The notes: generated by a model not told the origin, from the sequence alone. A stretch of 64,000 nucleotides of DNA from Gammaproteobacteria bacterium (GCA_024234975.1 JACKNH010000017.1:17169-81168); one strand, 5' to 3'; counted from the stretch's first letter, positions 45,562 through 54,953 are shown. Numbers and translations: made by a program.

Positions 45562-47406
45562 TCACGCGGCCTCGCAGCGATTGCGGCCGGCGTTCTTGGC
45601 CTGGTAAAGCGCGGCGTCGGCACGCTGGTAAACCACGTCCACCGTATCGCCGTCGCGGAACTCGGTGATACCGCATGACAAGGTGATCGTCCGTGGATTC
45701 TTGTTGTAGTGGAAATCCGTATCGGCAATGACCAGGCGCAGCTTGTTGGCGATGACGGCGGCGTCTTCGGCCTTGGTGCCGGGCAACAACATTACGAATT
45801 CTTCGCCACCCAGTCGCGCCAGGAAATCGCTTTTGCGGGTATTGCGCGCCAATAGCCTGGCCACCAGCTTCAGCAGCTTGTCGCCCACCTTGTGGCCATA
45901 GGTGTCATTGATCGATTTGAAGCGATCGATATCCCAGATCACGTAGCTCAACGGCTGCTTGTAGCGCTGCCAGCGACTGAACTCCTCCACCACGCGCTTT
46001 TCGTACGCGTAGCGGCTATGCACCTTGGTCAGCGCATCCAGCATCAACTGTTCACGCTGTTCCTCATTCTGTTCGCGCAGTCGCCTGGCTTCGAAGCGCA
46101 GCTCGTCCATCTGCCGGATCAGCTGATGATTGCGTTCCTCGGCGGCGCTGATGCGGGATTCCTCGTTGTCTCGGAACGAAGTGATCTGGTCAGCAATGTT
46201 ATTGAGGCTGGCGACGACTGAACGCTTCAAGTCAACCAGATTGGTAGCATCATCCATTCGTGCGCGGATGGACTGCATTTCATCCCCGAGGCGGTTGCTC
46301 AGCAACTGCCGGCCGCTACGGGCGGAATCGAGATCCTGCTGATTGGTAACGACGAACTTCTCAAACTCACCCAACTGCTGGCTGACCTGGGTGATGAACG
46401 ATTCCAACTCAGCTTTCTGCGCGCGAATCGTCGCCACCACGTTCGACATCGCATCGGCCAGCGATTCGATGATGACGGGCCACTCGGCCTCTCCAATGGG
46501 CTGCTGCAGACGCTGCTGCAGTTCTTCGCCTACGCGCTCCATGCCGGCAATGGCACTCATCCTGCGTGCCAGGGTTGCCAACAGTGGTAACAGTCTGTCC
46601 GCCGCGGCAGCCGGTGCCGAAGTATCAACTCGCAGTGCGAACGTCGGTGCGATCGTCGGTGCGGATTCAGGCACCGATGTCGGCACTGGAGAATCGTGTT
46701 GGGCAACGCCAGGCGCAGCAGCCGCGACCTCGGTCAGCAACGGTTTGAGTTGGGTCGCCAACTCTTCCAGCAGCGAATCAATGCGCGGTGGCGACCAGGC
46801 GTCGATGACCTTTGTGCGTGCAGGGGCCGAAAGGCCCAACCGCGACAACACCGAAGCAAGTGTCGAGCGATCAGCAGCGGTATCCGCCTTGTTGTCAGCG
46901 ACCGGCTTGCCTGGCTTGGCGGCTTCAAGGGTCAGGCATTTGTTCAGGAAAGATCCGGCACGACGTGAGATGTCCTCGCCGCGCTCCGGGTTACGCGTGA
47001 CGTAATCGATGAGATCGGTCAGTGCAGCGCGATCATCGCCGTCCACCTGCAAGCGCCGCAGCGTTTCCAGCAGCAATGCGGTGGTCGCACCTGTGTCGCC
47101 TTCACGGGTCGCGGCAGCGCCTGGCTTCGCGCTGGCTTCGGCTTCCAACCGTTTGACGACCTCCGCCAGATCAGCCAGGCCGCGCTCGAGTTGCACACGG
47201 TTGAGCTTGCCCTTCACGGCGCCACGGATGCCATCCAACGGGCCTTCCATGCGTTCGTCCTGGCCGGCTGCGGCAATCGAGACCCGGGTCACAGCCCGTT
47301 GCAGCAACGCCTCGACTTCGCCCCACTGCCGTTCCTGCTCCAACAGTTCCCGCCGCAGTTCGTCGTATTTGCTTTTCCAGTCGTCGTTGCCGCTTTTGCC
47401 GAACAT
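45562..47406 (-). CDS. Diguanylate cyclase, DgcP-like
   Basis: 614 residues, no transmembrane segment. The C-terminal GGDEF domain (~445-614) makes cyclic di-GMP: DALTKVHSRYAYEKR, DIDRFKSINDTYGHKVGD, active site RLGGEEFVMLLPG. An RKSD I-site stands five residues before GGEEF, so product inhibition is expected. N-terminal helical region (WGEVEALLQRAVTRVSIAA) resembles Pseudomonas DgcP; the ~300-440 segment is coiled coil (EESRISAAEERNHQLIRQMD). Start ATG 47406 lacks a clear ribosome site. Divergent from the SirB2 gene. Confidence 0.9.
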   Translation of the reverse strand: MFGKSGNDDWKSKYDELRRELLEQERQWGEVEALLQRAVTRVSIAAAGQDERMEGPLDGIRGAVKGKLNRVQLERGLADLAEVVKRLEAEASAKPGAAATREGDTGATTALLLETLRRLQVDGDDRAALTDLIDYVTRNPERGEDISRRAGSFLNKCLTLEAAKPGKPVADNKADTAADRSTLASVLSRLGLSAPARTKVIDAWSPPRIDSLLEELATQLKPLLTEVAAAAPGVAQHDSPVPTSVPESAPTIAPTFALRVDTSAPAAAADRLLPLLATLARRMSAIAGMERVGEELQQRLQQPIGEAEWPVIIESLADAMSNVVATIRAQKAELESFITQVSQQLGEFEKFVVTNQQDLDSARSGRQLLSNRLGDEMQSIRARMDDATNLVDLKRSVVASLNNIADQITSFRDNEESRISAAEERNHQLIRQMDELRFEARRLREQNEEQREQLMLDALTKVHSRYAYEKRVVEEFSRWQRYKQPLSYVIWDIDRFKSINDTYGHKVGDKLLKLVARLLARNTRKSDFLARLGGEEFVMLLPGTKAEDAAVIANKLRLVIADTDFHYNKNPRTITLSCGITEFRDGDTVDVVYQRADAALYQAKNAGRNRCEAA

Positions 47407-47619
47407 GATGTGGATTCGCCGTACCTGAGATTCCCCTACTGGCGTTTTCGGCTTTGTCGGGCGAAATCTGAACGTATCAGCCCGCCTCTTTTCGCCTGGA
47501 AGCAGGTCAGCCTCGACTCCGGGGCAATCCATGGAACTACTTGATTGGCAAGCTGAAACGATGGACGTCGCGCATCGCGGCGGCTATCCTCTCGGCTCGT
47601 TGCGAGCTGGGTGGATGTC

Positions 47620-48024
47620 ATGGCAGAGCACTACGCGGCAATTAAATTGCTGCACATCACATGCGTACTGCTGTCGGGCGTGTTTTTCGTCGGTCGCGGC
47701 GGCTTGATGCTCGCAGGCAATCCGCTGTACGGGCACCCGGCCGTCAAAGGCGTGACCTACCTGAATGATTCCATGCTGCTGCTGGCCGGGCTCACCCTGA
47801 TGAACATCACCGCCCAGTTCCCGCTGACGCATCCCTGGTTGGCGATGAAGCTGCTGTTGCTCGTTTTCTACATCCTGTTCGGTTTGATTGCGTTACGACT
47901 CGCCGAGCAACTGCGGACAAAGCTGATCTTTCTCGGCTTGGCCCTGGCCACCTACCTGTTCATGATTTCCATTGCCCGCGGCCATCACCCGCTGGGGATC
48001 TTTGTCACGCACCGACTGTATTGA
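47620..48024 (+). CDS. SirB2-family membrane protein
   Basis: 134 residues, four helices (AAIKLLHITCVLLSGVFFVG, LNDSMLLLAGLTLMNI, WLAMKLLLLVFYILFGLIAL, LGLALATYLFMISIARGHHP). Matches the SirB2 family, whose biochemical role is unsettled. Conserved His in KLLHI and RGHHP. Start ATG 47620 with GGTGGA just upstream; GTG 47611 is possible. Confidence 0.87.
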   Translation: MAEHYAAIKLLHITCVLLSGVFFVGRGGLMLAGNPLYGHPAVKGVTYLNDSMLLLAGLTLMNITAQFPLTHPWLAMKLLLLVFYILFGLIALRLAEQLRTKLIFLGLALATYLFMISIARGHHPLGIFVTHRLY

Positions 48025-48066
48025 AGGGCAGCGTATGCATAAGGAGCCCATCAAGCGCCGAGGCAG

Positions 48067-48169
48067 GCAGCGGAATGTATCTGGTCAGGACCGTGCGAGG
48101 CATGGATGCCGAGCCCGAGCCTCCAGGGATGGATTCACGGCGAGTCATGACCAGATACATGCCACTGCC
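48067..48169. repeat. Long imperfect inverted repeat
   Basis: Left arm 48067-48088 (GGCAGCGGAATGTATCTGGT...) pairs with right arm 48148-48169 (TGACCAGATACATGCC...), 20 of 22 matches, around a ~59-base GC-rich centre with CATGGATGCCGAG and GGATGGATTCACGGCG. It resembles dispersed intergenic palindromic elements; it may also end the SirB2 transcript. No coding potential. Confidence 0.55.
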
Positions 48170-48213
48170 TACCCCCACCGACCTGACAATTATTGAAGAG
48201 TCCCCGTTGGTAC

Positions 48214-49059
48214 TTACGCAGCGCGCGATAATCTGCCGCGTCGGCCGCCCCGTCGCGTGCCGCCGCCTCGTTTCGGTCGTCGCGGATCGGAATCCTGCAG
48301 CTTCGTCTCAAGGTAGTTCAAGATCCCCGGCGTGATGTCACCGACGAGTTCATTCAAACCCTGATTGCCGAACAGCCGGTTGAATTCCAGCAGATAGGGA
48401 TGACCATCCACTAATGCGACGTCGAACCCGGCGTGGTCGATGCCGAGCGTTCCGGCCACGCCTTCTACCAGCGCTGTCGCCGCTGGCGGTATTGGCCCAG
48501 GGACCGCGACGCCGCCGCGCGCGATGTTGTTGTGAAAGCCGTTGGCGGACTGCAGGCGCCAGTATCCGCCGACCACCTTCTCGCCGATCACGATCAGACG
48601 CAGGTCGCGATCAATTGGAAGGTATTCCTGCGCGTATAGAACGTCCGTACGTTCGCAGTAACGGCGCCAATCGGACCGGGTTTCAATCAGAAAGACGCCT
48701 TCGCCCATGCTCGCCTTCGGAATCTTGGCGACGAACGGAGTTGGCAACTTCGCCCAGATCTCGTCCGCGTAAATCTGCGTATTGCCGTGGATGAGTGTCA
48801 GCGGAACATGCGCGGGGGCGACGGTTTCGAACACCCGTGTCATCGCCACCTTGTCGTGACCGATGAGGTACGTCGCCAGACTGGGAAATATCCTGGCGTG
48901 CAGACCAAACACAAGCGCGTTGAGCTGCCAGTATTCCGGATACAGGATCCAGTCGGCAGCGCGTAGTTCTACCGGATGCCGGAGATAGTATTCCGGTTTC
49001 AGGACGACGTGTCGGGGAAAATTCAGAGTGCGCAGCGCATCGAAACTGATGAGTTCCAT
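48214..49059 (-). CDS. RimK-like ATP-grasp ligase
   Basis: 281 residues, cytoplasmic. ATP-grasp fold of the RimK type, which ligates an amino acid or other amine to a carboxylate. Motifs: FVAKIPKASMGEGVFLIE (~117-134, ATP-binding loop), AQEYLPIDRDLRLIVIGEKV (~150-169), LGIDHAGFDVAL and YLLEFNRLFGNQGLNEL (metal-binding Glu/Asn). Basic tail RRPKRGGGTRRGGRRGR. Substrate unknown. ATG 49059 chosen; TTG 49065 is possible. Lies 66 bases after the persulfide dioxygenase fusion gene on the same strand. Confidence 0.85.
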   Translation of the reverse strand: MELISFDALRTLNFPRHVVLKPEYYLRHPVELRAADWILYPEYWQLNALVFGLHARIFPSLATYLIGHDKVAMTRVFETVAPAHVPLTLIHGNTQIYADEIWAKLPTPFVAKIPKASMGEGVFLIETRSDWRRYCERTDVLYAQEYLPIDRDLRLIVIGEKVVGGYWRLQSANGFHNNIARGGVAVPGPIPPAATALVEGVAGTLGIDHAGFDVALVDGHPYLLEFNRLFGNQGLNELVGDITPGILNYLETKLQDSDPRRPKRGGGTRRGGRRGRLSRAA

Positions 49060-49125
49060 ACACAACGATAGCCAGGGCGACGCGCGATTATAAGGCAGCG
49101 GTAAAAGCTGTAAAGCGGTGTCGCG

Positions 49126-50196
49126 CTACTCGGCGGCGCCTTCCGCCAGACGCTTCTCGGCCAGCCAACGCAACATTCCGCCGGCCAGGTTGGCCAGATT
49201 TTGATAACCATGTTTCGCCAGCACGCTGGTGGCCTGCGCCGACCTGCCGCCCGCGCGGCAGACAGTGACCAGCGGCCGGTCGCCCGGTAATTCAGCGGCT
49301 CTGGCATTCAGTTCTCCCAAAGGAATCAGGATGGCGCCGGGAATGTGCCCCAGCGGCCCACTGAATTCGTCGGGCTCCCTGACATCGACCACGGTGACGT
49401 CGGCCAGGTGTTCCTCGACCCAGTAAGGTTCGACCTCCCATATCCCGGCGAAATTCTGTATCGCCGGTCCCCACGCCTGGGTCAACCCGCCCTCTCCCTG
49501 CGAAGGGCGACCGCAGCGAAGGTTGGCTGGCAGCGCAATTGCAATCTGCTTGGGATGCGGCAACCCGAGGTTATCCATGTAGCCGACGAAATCCTGTTCC
49601 GATAGCTGGCCACCGATACGAGGATTGAACTGCTTTTCTTCGGTGACGCTGGTGACCGTCAGGCCGCGATAGTCGTGTGCGGGATATAGCAGGCAATCAT
49701 CGGGCAATGAAAAGATCTGGTCGTGTATCGAGCGGAACATGGTCTGCGCGCTGCCTTGCTGGAAATCCGTCCGGCCGCAGCCGCGAATCAACAGGCAGTC
49801 GCCGGTGAACGCCATACTTTCGTCATCCAGCACAAAGGTCATGCAACCGTTGGTATGGCCTGGCGTCGCACGCGCCGTCACGTATCGTCCGCCGAACCTG
49901 ATGATGTCACCGTCCGTCAAACCCACGTCAGCGCCTTCGGCGCCACCCGCTTTGGCGACGGCGATCTGCGCACCTGCCTGATGACGATGCAGCCAAGCCG
50001 CGGTGACGTGGTCAGCGTGTACGTGGGTATCCAGGCAATAACGCAAAGTGAGCCCCAGCTCACGGACCAAGGCAGCGTCGCGCGCAGCCTGCTCGAAAAC
50101 CGGATCTATCAGGATGGCGTCCTTGCTGTCGGCATCCGCCAGCAGATACGTGTAAGTGGACGACTGAGGATCAAACAGTTGGCGGAACGCGAACAT
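49126..50196 (-). CDS. Persulfide dioxygenase-rhodanese fusion
   Basis: 356 residues, cytoplasmic. N-terminal ETHE1-like MBL domain (~1-240): THVHADHVTAAW, TPGHTNGCMTF, FTGDCLLIRGCGRTDFQQG and YPAHDYRG, which oxidises glutathione persulfide to sulfite. C-terminal rhodanese (~255-350): VVDVREPDEFSGPLGHIPGA and active-site TVCRAGGRSAQAT. Same architecture as known PDO-rhodanese fusions, handling sulfide-derived persulfides. Start 50196 with GGAG. An FNR/ANR-like sequence lies upstream (50271-50288). Confidence 0.92.
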   Translation of the reverse strand: MFAFRQLFDPQSSTYTYLLADADSKDAILIDPVFEQAARDAALVRELGLTLRYCLDTHVHADHVTAAWLHRHQAGAQIAVAKAGGAEGADVGLTDGDIIRFGGRYVTARATPGHTNGCMTFVLDDESMAFTGDCLLIRGCGRTDFQQGSAQTMFRSIHDQIFSLPDDCLLYPAHDYRGLTVTSVTEEKQFNPRIGGQLSEQDFVGYMDNLGLPHPKQIAIALPANLRCGRPSQGEGGLTQAWGPAIQNFAGIWEVEPYWVEEHLADVTVVDVREPDEFSGPLGHIPGAILIPLGELNARAAELPGDRPLVTVCRAGGRSAQATSVLAKHGYQNLANLAGGMLRWLAEKRLAEGAAE

Positions 50197-50610
50197 TACC
50201 GGTCTCCAGCGCCTGGCAGCAGGCCTTCAGGTACACGAGACACAGCATACCAGCCGCTGCATTGGGTGATTTGGCTTATATCAATCAATGTCTTGCGAGC
50301 CGGCATCGCCCGCAATACTTGAGCGTGAAAAATATTTCGCAGGCTTAAGGTCGGCTTAATATTGCGGTCCTATCTTGGCACTCAAGCGAGCGGCCGGCGG
50401 TAGGTGGTACCGACATCCTCCCCCTCCCCCCCCCGATAAATCGGGCCCCTGCCGAACCGGCCGCGCCGCCTGCTTCAATCAAATCCCCCGTCATAACGCG
50501 CATGCCCGGACACTGACGGCATGGCACAACCAGGACAGCGCAGGGCGCTTCATTACGCGAAGAACGTTCCCCGGACACGGCGACCGTGAGAGATGGGCAG
50601 ACTGACAGAC
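50197..50610. other. Intergenic region
   Basis: About 410 bases between two same-strand genes. Contains the FNR-like sequence and a C-rich tract (CCCCCTCCCCCCCC, ~50420-50434). No gene supported. Confidence 0.4.
50271..50288 (-). promoter_or_regulatory. FNR/ANR-like sequence
   Basis: On the minus strand TTGATTGATATAAGCCAA contains two overlapping 8/10 matches to TTGATnnnnATCAA. It lies ~75 bases upstream of the persulfide dioxygenase start. Oxygen-responsive control would be sensible, but the match is imperfect. Confidence 0.3.
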
Positions 50611-50647
50611 AAAAGGGCCGACTGAGCGGGAAAACCGCTCAGCCGAC
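50611..50647 (-). terminator. Rho-independent terminator of the VPLPA-CTERM gene
   Basis: Stem built on CTGAGCGG / CCGCTCAG (extended by CGGC pairs and a wobble), loop GAAAA, followed on the minus strand by a TTTT run (50611-50614). Confidence 0.75.
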
Positions 50648-50659
50648 ACCACCTCCCTG

Positions 50660-51475
50660 TCATCCGGTCTTGCGGCGAGCCTTGCTGAATACCCCAAGCG
50701 CCGCCACAGCAAACAGCGGCATTGCCGCCGGCAGCGGAACCGGCGTGATCACTTGATTGAAAGTCCCGGATTCAGATACCGCCACGGTCACGTTCTCCGG
50801 CAGGATCAAGCGCAACGTCGCAGTATTGTTCAATTGGCCGGTCATGACGGCGCCCGCATCGATCTGGTAGATACGAAAATTCAGAGCTGCGCCCAGGCTG
50901 GCCATCACCGTACCGGTAAATGTCCGGGTGACTGAAAGGGTATCGTTGATAACGCCGCTGGTCAGATAGTTGGAAAAATCCGAGCTATCCAAACCGGGCT
51001 CCGGACCGAAATGCAGTGATGCCGACCCACGGGCACCGCCGCCGGCGATATCAAGCAGCCCGTCAACATGCAGTTCCAGGGTGACTTCATAGGGATCCGG
51101 CGACAACGACTCCAAGGTGATGACATCCTCCAGGGTCGCCCTCGCATCCAGAATGCCCAACTCGATGCTGGCAAGCGCGTTCGCGCTTGAATTGTTCAGT
51201 GTGCCAAACACCTTCAGCTCCAGCGCGCCGATATCACAGGATGCAAAATATTCGAACACGTTGGCCTGCGTTTCATGCACGGACACGATGGAGCGCAAGA
51301 ATGGATCACCGCTTACAGCGGGTTCCTGCTCCAGGGAATTGTATTCGCGGATGAAATCACCATCCAGATCGACATAGCCTGATGCACGGATACTCGCAGC
51401 GGCGCCGGCTTGCAGACTGGTGACTGTCAGAAAAACTCCGATGGCGGTACTGGTGAATCGTGACGGGACGGACAT
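50660..51475 (-). CDS. VPLPA-CTERM surface/exported protein
   Basis: 271 residues. AGGAGG stands nine bases before ATG 51475 (three before ATG 51481). Signal peptide ~7-27 (STAIGVFLTVTSLQAGAAA). Beta-rich body with few cysteines. The C-terminus is a sorting tail: VPLPAAMPLFAVAALGVF helix then KARRK, the VPLPA-CTERM pattern recognised by exosortase-type systems. No exosortase gene lies in the window. Same strand as and 277 bases downstream of the cytochrome-conduit operon; ends at its own terminator. Confidence 0.85.
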   Translation of the reverse strand: MSVPSRFTSTAIGVFLTVTSLQAGAAASIRASGYVDLDGDFIREYNSLEQEPAVSGDPFLRSIVSVHETQANVFEYFASCDIGALELKVFGTLNNSSANALASIELGILDARATLEDVITLESLSPDPYEVTLELHVDGLLDIAGGGARGSASLHFGPEPGLDSSDFSNYLTSGVINDTLSVTRTFTGTVMASLGAALNFRIYQIDAGAVMTGQLNNTATLRLILPENVTVAVSESGTFNQVITPVPLPAAMPLFAVAALGVFSKARRKTG

Positions 51476-51752
51476 ATGCATTACCCTCCTGTAATTGCAT
51501 GGACTCGCGTGCGTTCACCGGCAGTTCCGCAACCCATGCTGCGACTGCCCGGCCATCATCCCCCAAAGCGCGAGACGGCTGGCCGTCACTGCATCTTGAG
51601 TCAGGCAGCGACGTTACCGCTGAAGCTCGACCGATTCAGTCAAACTCGTCGCAGATATTTGCAGGTAATTTTACCGACTGAGAGGAGAAAGCAGAGTTTC
51701 CGGACGGCATACCAAGCCTTGCGATTTCCACGCGCCGAATTCGTCAATCGCT

Positions 51753-53963
51753 TCAATAGAACTGCCAGCGGTATCCCAGATAGGCGAACATCAAGGTGGT
51801 ACGCTGTTTGCCGATGACCGGCACATCCTGCCACATCATGTCAGCTCCCGCTTCCAGTTCGAACTGTACGTCCCGTTTCCAGCGGTAGCTCGTGCGCATG
51901 GATGGTCGGAAACGAAGTTGGCCAACATTCTGCACCGACTCCCGATAACCAACCAGAACACGTGGATTGAAACGCCAGTTGGCGGCCAATGGAATCACCA
52001 TGTAGGCATTGCCCAGAATCGTGTTCGCGTTTTCATAGTCGAAATAGCGCAGGCCTACCGACGCCGTGTCGTTATCGAACAGTACATTGCTGGCGATCAG
52101 CTGGCTGGAGAACATGTATTGGTAGCCGGTGCCCTCGGTTGCATCAACGCCGCCCGACCCCGGCGTACCACTGTATTTGAACACCGTGACATCCCCGGTC
52201 AACTGCAGTCGCGGATTGAACCGGTGGGAGAAACCCACGGTGGCGGTGCGCAATGACGCGGTCCGATCCAGCGCCAATTGCCGGATCTCCTCGGGATTGA
52301 AAACGGTCAAAGCTTCCTCCAGCGAGGTGAAACCCTGACCGGTCAACGCATTGGTGGCAGAAAGAATCGGCGCCTTGCGGTAGTCGAAATTCAAGTTGAC
52401 GCTGGTACCGGATTCAAACGAATAGTTCCCACGCAACAACACGGTATTGATGGTGTTGTAGAAGATATCGTAGTCGACCTGGGCATGCAGTGAACGGCGC
52501 TGACGCTGATAGCGCACCTCGCTGCCGACAGCTCGCCGATCGACAACACCTTGATCGTGTTGTTCCAGGAAATAGACATTGAAGTCCCATGCCTCACCGA
52601 ACGGTCGCCAATCAAGACTGGTGCCGAAGAAGTACTTGGCGAATGCCGATGAGAAGCCGTCGTAGCTGGAATAGACAGGTGCGCCGGCAACGGCGTTGAC
52701 GCCAAACTTTTCGTTGATGTCGAGGCTGCCACGGATACCGTCGAAACGTCCGAATACGCCTTCTCCATATCGCGACTGGCGTCCCAGCCGCAGCTCTTTG
52801 GAATGGTCCGCGCTGGCCAGATCGACGTAGACATAGCTGAGACGATCATCGGAACTGCTACCGGCTTTCATGTTCCAGATGTAGCCACCGGAAATCCGGC
52901 TCTGGAAATCAATCTTGTCATTGCGCAGCCGGCCTGCGAGATCCAGATTGGTGACCAGGGCGGTACGGATTGCTTCAGTCGGACGACCCTGGATATCAAT
53001 GGCGTCATACCAGAAGAACTGAGAGAGCGAACCGTTCAATGACTTTTCCAGTCCGCCTTGCGCCACTTCCCTTGCCTGAACGTCAGTTGCCTGGCGCCGC
53101 CTTGCAGTCGATGTTGCCATCGACGCCGTAATCAATCCGCGCAAGCGCTGTCTGACGCGTTCAGTGCCGTCGCCTTCCGGATAGGTCGCAAGATACTGCT
53201 CGTAGACACGTTTAGCCTGCGCCACCTGACCGTTTCGCTCGCGCGCCAGGCCCAGCAATTCCAACGCATCGGCCGATGATGCATGCGCAGGGTACTCGGT
53301 GACTCTCGTATACAGGGCAATCGCGCGGCCGAAATCCTCGTTGACCATCGCCACTCGCGCTTCTTCCATCTGCTCTTCGATGAGTCCGACAGGCGGCAAG
53401 CCCAGGCTTGGCTCGATCGCGGCGGGCGAGGTTGCCACCGGAATCAAGCGCCCCACGAACACCTGTTCGGTCGCCGTAACGATCACGTCACCCGGGGAAT
53501 CGACACTTGCTATCAGATGGGCTTGCGCCGGGGCTTCCACAGTTGCGCCCCTGGCGGTCCCGACCGGCATACCAACTGCAGTGGCCTCGGCAATCGCGCG
53601 CATGTCGGCCTCGTCCGCTGGCGCCAACCAGGCGCCTGGATATGTGTCCTGAACGATTGCTATCGCCCGTTGCGCGCTGACCTTGTCGGTGAAAATGCCC
53701 AGCCGGTAGCGACGCCACGCTTTGCCGTCAAGGCTGAATTCGGTTTGATATAACACGGCATCTTCTGCCACCGGGTTGGCCAGCGTCTGCTCGACTTTCT
53801 GACTGGCTGCCACCGACATCAGGTTGACGACCCACGCCTGAGCAGCTGCCGGCGACTGCATGCCGGCCAACAACAATGAAGTTCCGCAGGTAACGCCACA
53901 GGCCAGGCGTATCGCCGCGCGAAGATGCTGCACGCGACTCGGCTGAGTCGTGGCCTCAACCAT
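51753..53963 (-). CDS. SPOR-TPR-outer-membrane beta-barrel protein of the cytochrome operon
   Basis: 736 residues. Signal peptide ~18-42 (LACGVTCGTSLLLAGMQSPAAAQ). Residues ~44-125 look like a SPOR (peptidoglycan-binding) domain (RRYRLGIFTDKVSAQRAIAI). TPR-like helices lie at ~215-290 (IEEQMEEARVAMVNEDFGRA, LLGLARERNGQVAQAKRVYE). From ~330 to the end alternating strands form a large beta-barrel (LDLAGRLRNDKIDFQSRISG, LLRGNYSFESGTSVNLNFDY) ending LGYRWQFY. The start shares a base with the stop of the giant cytochrome (TGATG). I infer the outer-membrane porin of a porin-cytochrome conduit, though it lacks the N-terminal CxxC of MtrB. Confidence 0.8.
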   Translation of the reverse strand: MVEATTQPSRVQHLRAAIRLACGVTCGTSLLLAGMQSPAAAQAWVVNLMSVAASQKVEQTLANPVAEDAVLYQTEFSLDGKAWRRYRLGIFTDKVSAQRAIAIVQDTYPGAWLAPADEADMRAIAEATAVGMPVGTARGATVEAPAQAHLIASVDSPGDVIVTATEQVFVGRLIPVATSPAAIEPSLGLPPVGLIEEQMEEARVAMVNEDFGRAIALYTRVTEYPAHASSADALELLGLARERNGQVAQAKRVYEQYLATYPEGDGTERVRQRLRGLITASMATSTARRRQATDVQAREVAQGGLEKSLNGSLSQFFWYDAIDIQGRPTEAIRTALVTNLDLAGRLRNDKIDFQSRISGGYIWNMKAGSSSDDRLSYVYVDLASADHSKELRLGRQSRYGEGVFGRFDGIRGSLDINEKFGVNAVAGAPVYSSYDGFSSAFAKYFFGTSLDWRPFGEAWDFNVYFLEQHDQGVVDRRAVGSEVRYQRQRRSLHAQVDYDIFYNTINTVLLRGNYSFESGTSVNLNFDYRKAPILSATNALTGQGFTSLEEALTVFNPEEIRQLALDRTASLRTATVGFSHRFNPRLQLTGDVTVFKYSGTPGSGGVDATEGTGYQYMFSSQLIASNVLFDNDTASVGLRYFDYENANTILGNAYMVIPLAANWRFNPRVLVGYRESVQNVGQLRFRPSMRTSYRWKRDVQFELEAGADMMWQDVPVIGKQRTTLMFAYLGYRWQFY

Positions 53964-54720
53964 CAGAAGCCACTCGCATTCACCCGGTGCTGATTGCTGC
54001 GGAAATCCGTGATCGTCGAGTTCGTCGGGCTCGCGTACACGTGGCACGAACCTGTGCAATCCGGGATCTCCTGGATCGTGTACCGCGTGCCATTCGATTC
54101 GTAATGCAGGTGCGGCCCGGACCTGAAATCGCTTTCGTGACAACCCGCGCAGAACGGTGCCAGTCCGGGAGATGGCCAGGGAATCGTTTCAGCGTTGGTC
54201 TGATGGCAATCCTGACAACCCAGATTCCGTCGGTGGTCACCCGGATAATTACCCGACGAATGGGTGAAATTTATCGGCACCCACGAGATTACCGTATGAC
54301 AGGTATCGCAATCCTGCGTTGTGATGAAGTGTCCGTTGCCCTTGCCCGGGGCAGTATCGCCGTTGTGGCAGCTCATACAGGTTCCCTGAACTTCATCGTG
54401 ATCAACCAGAATCGCTGGCGCCCAAATCAGTGTGGAGTGGCAGGCTTCACAGTTGTCCGACGTTGTAATGTGGTCGGGCGTTTTTGGCGTCGCCCCGTGA
54501 CCGATCGAGTGACAGGTCACACAACCATTCACGATACCCGTGTGGTCGAATGTCGCTGGCGTCCACGCGTTCGTCGTATGGCAGTCGTCACAGGTATCAG
54601 AACTCTGAATGTGGTCGATCTGCTTGCCCGGCGCAGTCGAATTGTCATGGCACGAGAAGCACGTCCCGACGACTTCGAGGTGGTCGACCCGCAGCACCGG
54701 TGACCACGGCGCGGTCGAGT
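53963..54720 (-). CDS. Multihaem cytochrome c, C-terminal part (8 CxxCH + 1 CX3CH)
   Basis: Intact from ~54720 to the true stop at 53963. Contains CFSCH, CDDCH, CVTCH, CEACH, CMSCH, CDTCH, CQDCH and CAGCH. The last segment leaves the repeat pattern and carries an unusual CX3CH (PDCTGSCHVY). Ends NQHRVNASGF. The stop shares a base with the barrel gene start, so this end is under selection or was so recently. Confidence 0.78.
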
Positions 54721-54953
54721 TGTCGTGTCTTCGGCGTCGCACCGCCCGTTGGCGAGTGACACTGCACGCAGTTGTCGCTGATCGCGCCATGATCAAATGT
54801 CGCCGGTGACCATGCATTGGTCGTATGGCAATCGTCACAGGTATCCGGGCTTTGGAAGTGATTGGTGGGTTTGCCCGGCGCTGTCGCGTTGTCGTGACAG
54901 GAGAAGCACGTACCCTGACCTCCAGGTGATCCACCTGCGGCACGATATCCCAC
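54645..54953 (-). CDS. Multihaem cytochrome c fragment
   Basis: Coherent from ~54912 to ~54735 with three CxxCH (CFSCH, CDDCH, CVQCH) and SPTGGATPKT. Then a junction fuses two non-adjacent parts of the repeat (near 54725-54735) and the frame is lost. Upstream (54915-55080) a short stretch with one CVTCHSPTGG lies in another frame. Confidence 0.55.
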   Translation of the reverse strand: MGYRAAGGSPGGQGTCFSCHDNATAPGKPTNHFQSPDTCDDCHTTNAWSPATFDHGAISDNCVQCHSPTGGATPKTRQLDRAVVTGAAGRPPRSRRDVLLVP

